64,000 bases of DNA from Tribonema minus (taxonomy: Eukaryota > Sar > Xanthophyceae > Tribonematales > Tribonemataceae): positions 372,001-436,000 of the forward strand of contig JAFCMP010000179.1 of the NCBI GenBank assembly GCA_017506865.1. Reading direction: 5' to 3'. Positions 26,182-36,200 of the stretch are shown here, in pieces. The first letter of the stretch is position 1. Every line of letters begins with the position of its first letter. The notes under the pieces were generated by a model that saw only the letters and a list, made by a program, of their open reading frames with translations, had not been told where the DNA came from and did no database searches. The position numbers were made by a program, and so were the translations under genes.

Positions 26182-26985
26182 ATGGACGCCAAGATGTCTG
26201 CTGCCGCCGCTAGCGTGCACGAACGCGTCAACAGCTCGCCACTGGCGGCATCCGAGACTTCATCGAGGAGCCGCCTTGCTGGCATGTCCACCAGGACGTC
26301 CACTGGACCGACAAACCTTCTCGCGATGAATGACTGCCGCAGCAGACTGTTCGAGGCACGGTTTCAGGCTACCTTCGCGGACCCGGGCCCGTACCTGACG
26401 GCGTCGTGGACACCCGAGGCTGCTCGCGAGATGCAGCTGAGACACAGGTTTGAGAACGCATGCGTCACTTTCCGCTTCAGCGACACTAGTCGCTACTTTC
26501 CTTACTTCGATGCAGCCAACGTGTCAGGTTGCCTCAAAGGTATCCTTTTCCGTTGCGAGGCATTCACTCAGTTCCAGCTTGTTCTGTATGTTGACGTGGA
26601 GGCCACCAGGTCGTTGTTTGCCGCCATACTGCCTGGTCAACGCATGATGCGCATTAAGGGTATATTCCCTTGCAGCAAGACGCAGGTGCATGCCAAGAAG
26701 AACGACACGACGAGCTCCAGCTGGAACTGGAACGAGAAAGGTCCTGTTGCCTACATGAGGACAGTTACGGAATCCCACCAGAGCAATGACATCTTCTACT
26801 ACGTGCACATGCGAGTGGAGAGGACGGGCATGCCAAGGGGGTTCGATGTTGCGATTCGCGTGATATTCACAATCGAGATCGTGAAGAGGGTCAAGGTGAA
26901 AGGCGCCACTGCGACCGAGATCATATGGCGTGTGGAAGCTCCCACAAACATGCAGGAAATGCCGGTCATTGCTCTGGACACGTAG
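26182..26985 (+). CDS. Unknown beta-rich protein, possible virion component
   Basis: The 267-residue product starts at an ATG after a repeat-filled leader (MDAKMSAAAASVHERV). It has a Ser/Thr-rich N-terminal 40 residues, then alternating strands (GPYLTASWTP, ACVTFRFSDTSRYFPYF, FQLVLYVDVEATRSLF, YYVHMRVERTG, FDVAIRVIFTIEIVKRVKV), suggestive of a jelly-roll-like fold, but no family is recognised. It is cotranscribed or tandem with the next gene, 104 bases downstream, a likely virion protein. A structural role is therefore plausible. Confidence 0.5.
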   Translation: MDAKMSAAAASVHERVNSSPLAASETSSRSRLAGMSTRTSTGPTNLLAMNDCRSRLFEARFQATFADPGPYLTASWTPEAAREMQLRHRFENACVTFRFSDTSRYFPYFDAANVSGCLKGILFRCEAFTQFQLVLYVDVEATRSLFAAILPGQRMMRIKGIFPCSKTQVHAKKNDTTSSSWNWNEKGPVAYMRTVTESHQSNDIFYYVHMRVERTGMPRGFDVAIRVIFTIEIVKRVKVKGATATEIIWRVEAPTNMQEMPVIALDT

Positions 26986-27089
26986 CACCAGTGTCATACC
27001 TTCATGTTATGTGTTACCCGTTCCCTCAAAAAAATAAAGTCTGTACATTAATCAGTGCGCAGCGTGTGCTTTTCGCTTCTCGTTCTGCC

Positions 27090-29117
27090 ATGAATGATTC
27101 CGCAAAATACAATTACTATGGCAGTAGTAAGCAAGGTGGAGGCGGCGGTTTTGGCGCGGATGCAGGTGGGTTCACAGGGTATGGCGGTGACTACGCCGGC
27201 CTGCAAGACAGCAGCACAGCCAACAACACCAGCAACGCCACCAACACGCAGACGCCTGTCATCAAGATGTCAGCATTCGATGAGGGAGACAAGAGCAAGG
27301 TAACGATCGCTGTCAACTCAGGAGATCGTGATAAACTGTTGTACCCCTCGCCGAACAACTGCGTCCTCGATGTGCCTGACACTCTAGTGGACATTAAGGG
27401 TATCCGCCTCATGAATGTAGAGATGCCCCACACAGACTACATTGTTTCAGGCAGCAGACTGTACGTCAGTGAGTTCCAATCAGGATCATGGCAGCCATTT
27501 TATGTCGCAGTTTCATCGGGGAATTACAGTGTAGATGAGTTTGTTGATGCTCTCAACTACTCTTTCAACTCACCAGTAGCTATAGGCAGTCAAAACGCCA
27601 GTCTGCTGAATAGGTACTCTGTACAACGTTCCTCAGCATTTGGTAAAGTAGGCGTGCGGAGTACTCAAAAGGTGCCCTACTCTCTGCACTTCAGGTCTAC
27701 CAATGTGGCCATCGTAGGTGCGCAGACAGTTGCGAACGCCGATGGCTCTGTCAGCAAGACCATGATACAGGTCACCATTACAGATGCCCAACCGTACCCT
27801 TTCAGTCCAGGAGCAGCCTGTAGCATGGTGCTCGGTGGCAAGTTCGGTTCGCAAATTGTCGTGGTAGAAACTGTGGTGGGTTCCAGGCTCACAGTGAGGT
27901 CCGTCATGGCGATGAGCACTGTGACGACGGCCACAGTAAGCGGTATGAGCAGACCGGCTAAAGTCAGTACGCGAGGAGATCTGTCCTCAATAATCGGAAC
28001 GCTGGGTGTAGGTGCGACTATACCTGTTTCGACCTCAGCAAACATGGAACCGCTGAGCAAACCACAGCCTGGCTTTGACAATCTCGGCACAATAATGGGT
28101 TTCCCTACTTCACAAGACACATGGGCTCCGACAGTAGGCACCAGCGTTGTTCTGGGGCTTCAAAGTCCATTCGCTCAATCAGACGGCGCTATGGTCGTCG
28201 TTACGGAGCATCCTCACTTTGCCAATATCGGTGACATTGTAAACATATCTGGGTCGAACACGTTTTTCGATCAAGCATGGCATGAAGTGGTAGCAGTGCA
28301 GGACGAGACGCACCTCACCCTCAAAGGCAGAATGGATGCGTTCATGGACTACATGAACTTTACAGATGCCACCACTGGTGTTGACGCTCAAGTCTATGTG
28401 CTGTCTGTGCATAGCACAAGTCCCTACTTCAGACTCATGGAATGGTTAGCAAGTCTGAAACCGAAGTTCGTTTCAGCAGGTGATAATGCCTTCACTGTCG
28501 GTTATGAAGTCGCAAGTGGCTTCACCATCGATACAGCTGATTATGTTGACAGAAAAGTGGTTTTTGATGCTTCGGACTATGACTCGTTGCTCCATCCAAT
28601 GTATGAATGGCAACTAGCAGAGGGACAGATTATAAGCTTCGATTCTGTTGACGGTGCAAATTTCACCAACAGGATGCTAGTAAAAGTCAACTACCCGACG
28701 TGGTTACTACCTGGCAAAGGATGTACATTGACACTGGTAAACAACGGCACTGGCGTGTACTCGCCGACCGACCAGTACTCGCCAATGTTAACGATAGCAC
28801 CATCTCGTTTCGATATGTCCATAGGACACAGGTACCTGTACCTCCAGATACTGATCAACGACCAGGCCGTTGGCAACATCCACGTTGCCAATTTGCCGGG
28901 CACAACGCTGTTTGCACGCCTGCCACTAGTGGGCGGCTCTGATGCAATTTCTTTCCTAAACAAGGATTTTGTGAACGCCATCACCAAGCTGGATGTGAAC
29001 ATTCCAAAGATCAGAAACATGCGGTTCAAGCTGTTTGCGGCAAACGGTCAGTTTTACGATACAAAGCAAATCGAGTGGAGCGCGGCACTTCAGTTTGATG
29101 TTGCCACGACAAGCTGA
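27090..29117 (+). CDS. Large probable virion structural protein
   Basis: This 675-residue protein starts MNDSAKYNYYGSS, with a Gly-rich, Asn/Thr-rich N-terminus (residues 8-55). Then comes a segment typical of giant-virus surface/structural proteins: VAVNSGDRDKLLYPSPNNCV-type strand, LVDIKGIRLMNVEMPHTDYI and a SGSRLYVSE strand, matching the pattern SGDRD..xYP.P..Y.... found in several such proteins. The rest is beta-rich and ends IEWSAALQFDV. It is followed by a poly(A)-like AATAAA upstream and no obvious partner. It could be a minor capsid, penton or fibre component. The major capsid protein itself is not recognised in the window. The ATG at 27090 is used, as upstream reading overlaps the previous gene. 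Confidence 0.5.
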   Translation: MNDSAKYNYYGSSKQGGGGGFGADAGGFTGYGGDYAGLQDSSTANNTSNATNTQTPVIKMSAFDEGDKSKVTIAVNSGDRDKLLYPSPNNCVLDVPDTLVDIKGIRLMNVEMPHTDYIVSGSRLYVSEFQSGSWQPFYVAVSSGNYSVDEFVDALNYSFNSPVAIGSQNASLLNRYSVQRSSAFGKVGVRSTQKVPYSLHFRSTNVAIVGAQTVANADGSVSKTMIQVTITDAQPYPFSPGAACSMVLGGKFGSQIVVVETVVGSRLTVRSVMAMSTVTTATVSGMSRPAKVSTRGDLSSIIGTLGVGATIPVSTSANMEPLSKPQPGFDNLGTIMGFPTSQDTWAPTVGTSVVLGLQSPFAQSDGAMVVVTEHPHFANIGDIVNISGSNTFFDQAWHEVVAVQDETHLTLKGRMDAFMDYMNFTDATTGVDAQVYVLSVHSTSPYFRLMEWLASLKPKFVSAGDNAFTVGYEVASGFTIDTADYVDRKVVFDASDYDSLLHPMYEWQLAEGQIISFDSVDGANFTNRMLVKVNYPTWLLPGKGCTLTLVNNGTGVYSPTDQYSPMLTIAPSRFDMSIGHRYLYLQILINDQAVGNIHVANLPGTTLFARLPLVGGSDAISFLNKDFVNAITKLDVNIPKIRNMRFKLFAANGQFYDTKQIEWSAALQFDVATTS

Positions 29118-29248
29118 ATGTAGGTGTAGTGTGACATTAACGGAGCTAATCAAAATCCAGATCATTGTTGTGTGCGTCTGCTGTAGCATGACATGCTCTG
29201 CAAGGCTGGCATGCAATACACAAAAGGACTTCATCCCTTTGCAGGGAC

Positions 29249-29557
29249 TCATATGTCTACTGACATATTTGCCAGGGGCTCCTCCAACCATTCCAATAAA
29301 TCATCAACTGCATACTGGAGTGGCTCCCCTTCCAAACTCATCAGGGCTTTGTAGTGAGTGTATGCATCCACCACAATACCAGCATCTTCCCCACCTACCC
29401 GACTCCAGTCGCGAAGTTTCTCATCAACGTCATCAGCCGACCAGAGGGTTGCAGTGCCACTGCTTCCAAGTTGTTCAGTTATAAAGTGCAAGTGTGCATC
29501 GATCGTAAAGAGCTCTTCAACAGCGGCAATACAGCTTGACTCGTCACACACAGACAT
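29249..29557 (-). CDS. Small acidic ORFan (102 aa)
   Basis: The product begins MSVCDESSCIAAVEEL and is helical and acidic (LWSADDVDEKLRDW, AVDDLLEWLEEPL). No family is recognised. It sits between two probable structural genes and is convergent with the 27090 gene. The internal ATG at 29557 is preferred to 29581, whose first residues are unlike the rest. Confidence 0.5.
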   Translation of the reverse strand: MSVCDESSCIAAVEELFTIDAHLHFITEQLGSSGTATLWSADDVDEKLRDWSRVGGEDAGIVVDAYTHYKALMSLEGEPLQYAVDDLLEWLEEPLANMSVDI

Positions 29558-29593
29558 GGCTGATTGCTTGTGCATGCACACACATAATAATTG

Positions 29594-29830
29594 ATATCAG
29601 CCTTCCACAATTTTGATACTGTGCTTCACTTCCGCTTGCCCCTTTGCGGTCTCCACTGCCTGCTTGAGCAGTTCCAGCGCCTCCACACCGAACTTCACCT
29701 GCTCAATGCTGCACATTTGCTTAAACCCAACATTTTTAAGGGCACGACTGACCAGCTATCCCCGATGTTAGCGATAGCACCATCTCGTTTCCATCCACAA
29801 TCTTGATGCTGTGCAGTTGCAATGTCGCAG
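29594..29830 (-). pseudogene. Mosaic pseudogene: copy of 32582 gene joined to a piece of the 27090 gene
   Basis: The stretch 29598-29742 matches the 3' half of the small gene at 32582-32890 (CAGCCTTCCACAATTTTGAT, AACTTCACCTGC, ACATTTGCTTAAACCCAACA) with several changes and stops. It then switches to GACCAGCTATCCCCGATGTT and AGCGATAGCACCATCTCGTTT, which match the 27090 gene at 28771-28808. Immediately afterwards ATCCACAATCTTGATGCTGTG again matches the start of the small gene. This is a recombinant relic. Confidence 0.75.
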
Positions 29831-29875
29831 CTTGCGGCGCAACAGCAAGGGCTAACAGCAAGGGACCGTCCGGAA

Positions 29876-29892
29876 GAATAAAATATTGTGTA
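29876..29892 (+). promoter_or_regulatory. AT-rich promoter-like motif before multicopper oxidase
   Basis: GAATAAAATATTGTGTAG lies about 15-30 bases before the ATG at 29906 and resembles the motif before the phytochrome-like gene. Confidence 0.4.
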
Positions 29893-29905
29893 GATTGAAA
29901 GCAGC

Positions 29906-32314
29906 ATGCGCGGACTCATTGCGCTATTTCTAGTGTCGCTTCTCAGCGCGAGCCCTTGCAGCGCGCAGTTTCAGCCAGTCGAGTACGTCGTGCCGGCGAA
30001 GACCTGTGCTACCCTGGCCGACGGAAGCCAGGCGTCAGACTTCGGGGCTGCAGACTGGGAGATGCCGGAGCTCCCGTGGGTGAGAAACGATTATGCTGGC
30101 ACCTACGATGCCGACCTCTTTTTTGGTGCAGTCACTCTCTACATGTACCCAAACAGGAATGTTGGGGTGCCTGCTATGAAAGAGGGTCAAGAGGGGACGC
30201 CTTACGTACATATTCGGACTCGCGCATACAACGGCATGGTGCCGGGCCCACTTATTCGCATGAAGGCCTGCAGGAACTACAGGATTACCGTCCACAACAT
30301 GCTAGCCGAGTACCCGGCTGGGAAAACTGGCACTGGCAGCGGCCAGTATGATCCGACATGGACCAACCTGCACCTGCACGGGCTGCACGTCAGCGGCGAC
30401 GCTCCTTCTGACGATGTGGTGACTGTCAATATCAAGCCAGGACTTTCCTTCACGTACACGTACAGGATCCCTTGCGACCACGCTGGCGGCACCAACTGGT
30501 ACCACCCCCACAAGCGCGGGAGCACCGCGCTGCAGGCGGACGGTGGTGCAGCTGGCATGGTGATCATCGAGGGCTCGGTGCGCGAGGCGGCAAACACGCC
30601 CGTCGCCTATGGCACGGTCCCCGAGCACATGCTGGTAGTGCAGGAGATAGTGCCTTACGGTGCCAACGAGCTGGTCGAGAACGCGGCAGCGGCCGAAGAT
30701 CAGCTGCTCATCGTCACCACCAACGTGAAGGACCCGGCCGCCGCATCCACCGTGCTCGTGAACGGGTGCCACAGGACGCCGCCAGAGGCGCTGGGCAGCG
30801 ACCCCAACGAGACCTGGCAGACCCGCGCGAGCTACTGGAACGGCATGACCGTCAAGGTGGAGGCCAACCTATGGCAGCGCGTGCGCATCCTCAACGTGGC
30901 GACCACCTACAACACGGTGCTCACAATCACGCCCGTTAATCCTGTGGGCGGCGCGCCGTGCTCGGTGGTGCTGCTCGCAAAGGACGGCGTGTTCGTCGCC
31001 AGTATGCCGCGCTCAGTGCCCGCGGAGCAGTCCATCTTCCTATCCCTTTCGTCCCGCGTCGACCTGGCCATACGCTGCCCCGCCGCCGTCTCCACGCGCG
31101 CCAACGCCGGCAAGATAGTGGCCGAGCACCACATCCGGTACCGGCACATCAAGCACAACGGTGTCGCGGAGCTGCCAGACACCGACATCATCACCACAAT
31201 AGCCAACATTGTCGTGTACAGCAGCGCGCGCCCCGTCGCACCCAACCTGCCGGTGTGGCAGCCATGCCGGCCTGCGTACCTGACCAAGCTGGCCGCGCCT
31301 TCCGGGAGTCCGCGCCCGGTGGCGGCCATCGCTGTCGCAGCCCTGGACGGGGTCCCGCTCACACTGGGGTCAACAGTGCAGTGGGATGTGTCATTTTCCT
31401 TTCTTCACCCGCTGCACACGCACGTGAACCACATGCAGCTCGGCCCCGTCACGGCGGCAAACCAGTGGTCGTCTCTGCCTGGGTGGAATGTTGCTGGCGA
31501 CTGGATAGACACACTGGCCGCACCTGGTACCGTCCCCGTGTACATACGCCCTGAGCGGTACACTGGCAAGATGGTGGTGCACTGCCATGTGGCGTACCAC
31601 GCAGACAGCCTGGGCATGACGGCTGCCATGGCCATTTCAGGTTCTGGTGACGGGCCAAATGACATCCCTGTTGTCACAAACTTTGGCACATGCATCACGG
31701 CGCCACCCAAGAATCAACCCTACACGACCAATGCGCCATTTGCGATCACCTCTTTCGGGGCAAAAATGCTGGCGTACAAGTTTCACCGCGGCGGCGAAGG
31801 CATCGCCTACAAGAACTACAACATCGGCAGGCGCGCAATTCTCAACTTGGACAGGATCAACACGGGCATCGTGCGCAACGACGGTGCATCCGTGGAGATC
31901 GACTACAGCTCTGCCTTTGGGCGCTACTTTGTGACCCGCGTCCGCAATGCCGAGTGGATGCTCTACACTGTCAACATCCAAACTGCCGGCGTCTACAGCG
32001 CCGCGCTTCACGTTGCCGCACCATTCCGCGAGGACCAAGCCCCTATAACCATGAACTGGTCCCTCTGGCTCGATCCCAGCAGTGGCAGCGGCTGCCCCCA
32101 CCCGGGCTCCTCCGCGCTACTGGTGAGGGTGAGAGACGACGGTTGGAAGGGAACGGGACCGACGGCGCCTGCCCCCATCCGGGCGCATCCCGAGGCTGTA
32201 GTCAGCCGCTTGAAGTTCAATCTGCCCGCCGGCGTGCACACACTGTCGCTGTGCTTCGAGGGCAGCGCAGGCGGCTTCGAGCTGTACTACCTCGAGGTGC
32301 TCAAGAGCACGTGA
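29906..32314 (+). CDS. Secreted multicopper oxidase with C-terminal CBM6-like domain
   Basis: The protein (802 aa) opens with a signal peptide (MRGLIALFLVSLLSASPCSA). All copper-ligand motifs of laccase-type oxidases are present: NLHLHGLHV, NWYHPHKRG, HPLHTHVNHMQLG and the type-1 site HCHVAYHADSLGM. Multicopper oxidases oxidise phenols, amines or metal ions and reduce O2 to water. Residues about 615-802 form a second domain with the CBM6 pattern (GGEGIAYKNYNIGRR, WMLYTVNIQTAGVY, LPAGVHTLSLCFEG, YYLEVL), a family that binds polysaccharides. The fusion suggests oxidation at a carbohydrate surface, perhaps wall or mucilage of an algal host. The gene is GC-richer than its neighbours, consistent with acquisition. 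No intron is seen. Confidence 0.85.
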   Translation: MRGLIALFLVSLLSASPCSAQFQPVEYVVPAKTCATLADGSQASDFGAADWEMPELPWVRNDYAGTYDADLFFGAVTLYMYPNRNVGVPAMKEGQEGTPYVHIRTRAYNGMVPGPLIRMKACRNYRITVHNMLAEYPAGKTGTGSGQYDPTWTNLHLHGLHVSGDAPSDDVVTVNIKPGLSFTYTYRIPCDHAGGTNWYHPHKRGSTALQADGGAAGMVIIEGSVREAANTPVAYGTVPEHMLVVQEIVPYGANELVENAAAAEDQLLIVTTNVKDPAAASTVLVNGCHRTPPEALGSDPNETWQTRASYWNGMTVKVEANLWQRVRILNVATTYNTVLTITPVNPVGGAPCSVVLLAKDGVFVASMPRSVPAEQSIFLSLSSRVDLAIRCPAAVSTRANAGKIVAEHHIRYRHIKHNGVAELPDTDIITTIANIVVYSSARPVAPNLPVWQPCRPAYLTKLAAPSGSPRPVAAIAVAALDGVPLTLGSTVQWDVSFSFLHPLHTHVNHMQLGPVTAANQWSSLPGWNVAGDWIDTLAAPGTVPVYIRPERYTGKMVVHCHVAYHADSLGMTAAMAISGSGDGPNDIPVVTNFGTCITAPPKNQPYTTNAPFAITSFGAKMLAYKFHRGGEGIAYKNYNIGRRAILNLDRINTGIVRNDGASVEIDYSSAFGRYFVTRVRNAEWMLYTVNIQTAGVYSAALHVAAPFREDQAPITMNWSLWLDPSSGSGCPHPGSSALLVRVRDDGWKGTGPTAPAPIRAHPEAVVSRLKFNLPAGVHTLSLCFEGSAGGFELYYLEVLKST

Positions 32315-32581
32315 GATGTAACTATTTCCTGTTGGTGTCAAGACGTGAGCGGCACAGGACCGGCTTGGCGATACTCTAACGTAATCATAATGACTGCTGT
32401 ATGAAGTCGTTGCATTGGTGCTTGCCTCTGCTTGAGCACTTGTGACATGAAAATTCATTAGAACAAGGTTGTGTTGTCACGCAAATACAATGTGTAGACT
32501 GTCCACAGTGGTGAGTGCCAATCTCCACAACTCAAGGCAAATTGGTATAACACCACAATAAACGTCTGTTATTATTCGACA

Positions 32582-32890
32582 TCAGCCTTCCACAATTTTG
32601 ATGCTGTGCTTCACAGTTGCTTCTCCCTTTGCATCCTCCACTGCCTGCTTGAACTGTTCCAGCGCTTCAACACCGAACTTCACCTGCACAATGCTGCACA
32701 TTTGTTTGAACCCGACATTTTTGCGGGCACGCTTGGTCTCTAGCTTGATCACGTGATTGCCACATCGAAATTCTTCCAGCCCTGCTGTGGTCATCTCATC
32801 TATCAGGCGCTTTTTCAGAGGGTCAACTTCGTCTCGCAGGTTCTTGATGTTGGCACTAAGCCCCACCATGGTACTAGCACAGGCTTCCAT
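32582..32890 (-). CDS. Small helical ORFan (102 aa), parent of the mosaic pseudogene
   Basis: It starts MEACASTMVGLSANIKNL and has heptad-like helices (LRDEVDPLKKRLIDEM) and a compact C-terminus (VKLETKRARKNVGFKQM, FGVEALEQFKQAVEDA). The family is unknown. A partial, decayed copy lies at 29594-29830. The ATG at 32890 is chosen over 32995 because the upstream residues are atypical. An AATAAA lies just downstream of the gene on the other strand. Confidence 0.55.
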   Translation of the reverse strand: MEACASTMVGLSANIKNLRDEVDPLKKRLIDEMTTAGLEEFRCGNHVIKLETKRARKNVGFKQMCSIVQVKFGVEALEQFKQAVEDAKGEATVKHSIKIVEG

Positions 32891-33211
32891 GCTGATGAGT
32901 GCTGTGAGTGTGGCTTGTGAGTGAGCACAGATTATATTGTGCGCTTTCTGACCGCAGCTTGAATATACACGAATCTCTGTTTCGAAATGCAACACATTTT
33001 CTGTGTTGTAAATAATTCAAAATGCACTGGCATGCAGCCAAAATACATACAGTATGCAGGAAAGCACAGCAGGCATGCATACTCAGATTTTGCTTAGCAA
33101 GCAACACATGACACCATAGCGCATGTGCTCGCAATGAACAGCAGCAGGGTCAAGGTAGCAACAAGGCATGCGCATGCTGATGTATAACTAATTATTACAC
33201 CCATGATGCAC

Positions 33212-36200
33212 TCACACGCCACGTGACAGTTTTTCCTCTGCCATACGACGCACACTCTGTGCTTCCTTGTCACTAAAGACATAAGGTCTAGCCGTCATCT
33301 GGTTATCAACCAGCCGTACTTGCTCTCTGAACAATGTGGCACCTCCCCCACACATGAGATCCATCCGCATGGCGTCACAGCCATTGGAGTGGAACTTGTT
33401 TGACCTCAGCACCAACAACTTCCTAGGCACTATGCCATTGATTGCGCACCCGAATTGTGCATTGTCTTTGAAGGTGCAGCGAGTCACTACGCCGCTGCCG
33501 TAAAATACGCACACGCCTGCATTGTTTCTCTCTATCAGGCAATCGTCCAGCAGCCCTACTGGCTCCGTCCATGGTCCGCCAGGCCTGTTACCTTCGAGAA
33601 TGAAGGCATCCCCCTTGCTATCGCGCAAATTGCAACCACGCAGCAAAGCTGTGCCGGTAGCGACAGCGACAGCTGCTTTGCGCTCCCCCCCGCACTGCTC
33701 GATGATGCATGCGTGCATCTCCAAGCGATCTCCGCCGCGCCACACAACCGCCGCCTGCGCATTGCACTTTGAAATGGTGCAGTCGCGCAAACAAGCCTTG
33801 CCACCGGTACGCACCTCCACCGCAGGGCGCACACAACCCAAAAATGTGCACCCCGTAGCCTCCACCTCTCCTCCGTCCAACAGCACGGCCGCGGAAGAGC
33901 GCTTCACGGAGACGCGCTCCAGGATCAAGCGACCGCCATTGCTCACGCCGAAACACGGCGAGTCCGGTGTGCGCGCCTTGCAGGAAATGACGCGAGCGGT
34001 GCCGCCACCGGTGCAGCTCACGCAGCAGGTGGTGGTGGTCTGGGGCGCACCGTGGGGCTGCACCAGCTGCAGGCGTTCTATGATCACCTCCCCGCACACT
34101 GACGACTCTGCAGAGCTGTCCGTGCTGATCACACTCTTGTGACCGAGGACGTGGATCAGAGCGCCGTCCGCCTGCTGTAGGTGACTGCCGAGTGTGCCTG
34201 TGCCTACATTAAGCAGGGAGAGCTGTGAGACGTGCGCGCCTGTCGCTGTTGCGGGGTCACTCCACCCCAGAATCTGCAGCGGCGCTCCCGGCAGCACGTG
34301 GATTGGTGCCTCCTCGTGCGCACCAGGCAGGAGCACAAGCGAGAGGCCGCCGACCGCTGAGGAACTGCTGTTCCTCTCCCGTAGCTCATGCAGAGCGTCC
34401 GCAATGCATGAGAAGGATCCGTTGCCCCCTGCGCAGATGGTGTGGACGTTATCCTTAAAGACGACGTGGGCCCAAGTATCCTCGCTTGACCGCACGTCCA
34501 CCCGCGACTGCGACTGCTGCTGTGTGGCGAGACGTGATGCCTCCTGAAGTAGGCTCTCGAGTTGCTGTCGCTCATCCTCAGGAAGCAGCGCCGCTGCACG
34601 GCGCGCTGACGCTAGCGCAGCAGCACCGTCTTTGCGCCCCAGGTGCGCTCGGGTAGCTCGAGCATGCGGCTTTGCCCAGTCTGGGCGAAGCATTGCCGCT
34701 GCTGTAGCGTCCGCCGCCGCTGCCGTAAACCAGCGCAGCTCAAGTCGCGTTGCGGCACGGTTGGACAGCAGCTCGACATGCGACGGTGCTAGCTCCAGTG
34801 CCTTGGTATAAGCTGCCTCTGCCTTGTAGTAGTCTCTGCGCTTGAAGGCGTCATTGCCGCACTTGTGGAGCGCGTTGACATCATCTCCGCAGCCCAAGTA
34901 CAGGCGCTTCAGCAGATCTTTGCTGCTGGGAGGCACCTCGCCCGACCCTGAAAGCCAAAGAGCAACAGAGCGATATGTGCTGTGGGAAAACCAGTCAACA
35001 CACCCAACTTTTACAAGTTTTTGAAGCAGATGCATACAGACAGCTATGACACAGGGCAAAGAGACATGAGATTCGATTCATCAGCATATCAGTACTTGCC
35101 TGTGTCGTGCGATGATGACATCCGCTCCCCGTCTCCAGGGAGCCACCCAAACGCCGCCATGGTTTTCAGCACTGTGTCTTTCGCCTCGCACTCCGTGGCG
35201 GGGAACACAGGCAGCGTCACAGCCTCAGCTGCTTGCGCCTTGCGAACCGCGTTTCTGGCGCGCTCGAACTTCGCATCGCCCCTGCGTGCGTCGCCGCGGC
35301 CGGCGAGCACCTCCTGCATGGCGATGTCGTACCACGCCATGGGCACCTTGCGACCCTCCGGGGGCGCGTGCGCTACGAAACGCTGAAGTGCTGACAGCGT
35401 TTGCGCAGCGCCAGCAGCTGCTGCCTCGGGCCGCGCGGTGTTGCGGCGCCCCACCGCCACCCAGTAGTGAAATATGGGCTCGTCCGGGCATAGGGCCGCA
35501 CACCGCGACGCGTCCTGCAGGGCTTCCACCCAACGCCCCTGGTTACCGTATAGACACATGCGCAGGTGAATGACACCATGTGTATCATCGGGTGCGTGGC
35601 GCTCTATCGTGGCCGTCAAGACCCGCTCTGAGTCTTTGTAGCGACCGCTGCGCATAAATGACCATGCGTGCAGCATGTGGGCGTCGACGCTGTTAGGGTT
35701 GCGGGTGAGGACGGAATCAGCGCACTCTACATACTTGCTGTCCGCACGCCACCACCCGCAGAATGGGTCGCCGTCTGCCACGGACGCACGCAGCGATGCC
35801 GCATAGAGCTCAACAGCCTCATCTGCGCGCCCGTTGCGTAACGCTAGGTCGCCATCAACCCACATCATGCGCGCGATCAGCATCTTGCTGGCTACTTTGG
35901 ACCCCCGCATGGCATGCTGATTGAGGGTGGTGATTTCTGTCATGACGCTATGGACCGTAAGCGCACCTGGCGCTGGGGCTTGCATCCGTGCGGTTGTGTA
36001 TACACCGAGGGGGCTGTCTAGCATCAAGCGCAGAGCCTCGATGCGCGCACCGTCATGAGCTGTCCACTCCTCAGAGCTGCTGGCCGCCGTTCTGCTAGCT
36101 GCCGTGTCCTTTGCCGTTGCTGCGCCCCCGAAATCGGCAAAGAAGGCGTCTGTGGCGCGCTGCTGAGCTGGCGCCATGAAGAGCCACCCTGGGGCAACTC

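Noticed and set aside
26182-26985. Major capsid protein
   Set aside because: It is beta-rich but too short for the double jelly-roll capsid protein and has no recognisable signature.
30302-32379. Several long ORFs overlapping the multicopper oxidase
   Set aside because: High GC content opens the other frames; only the oxidase frame has family motifs.
33522-34142. Plus-strand ORF opposite the beta-helix region
   Set aside because: It is antisense shadow of a GC-rich gene with clear domain structure.
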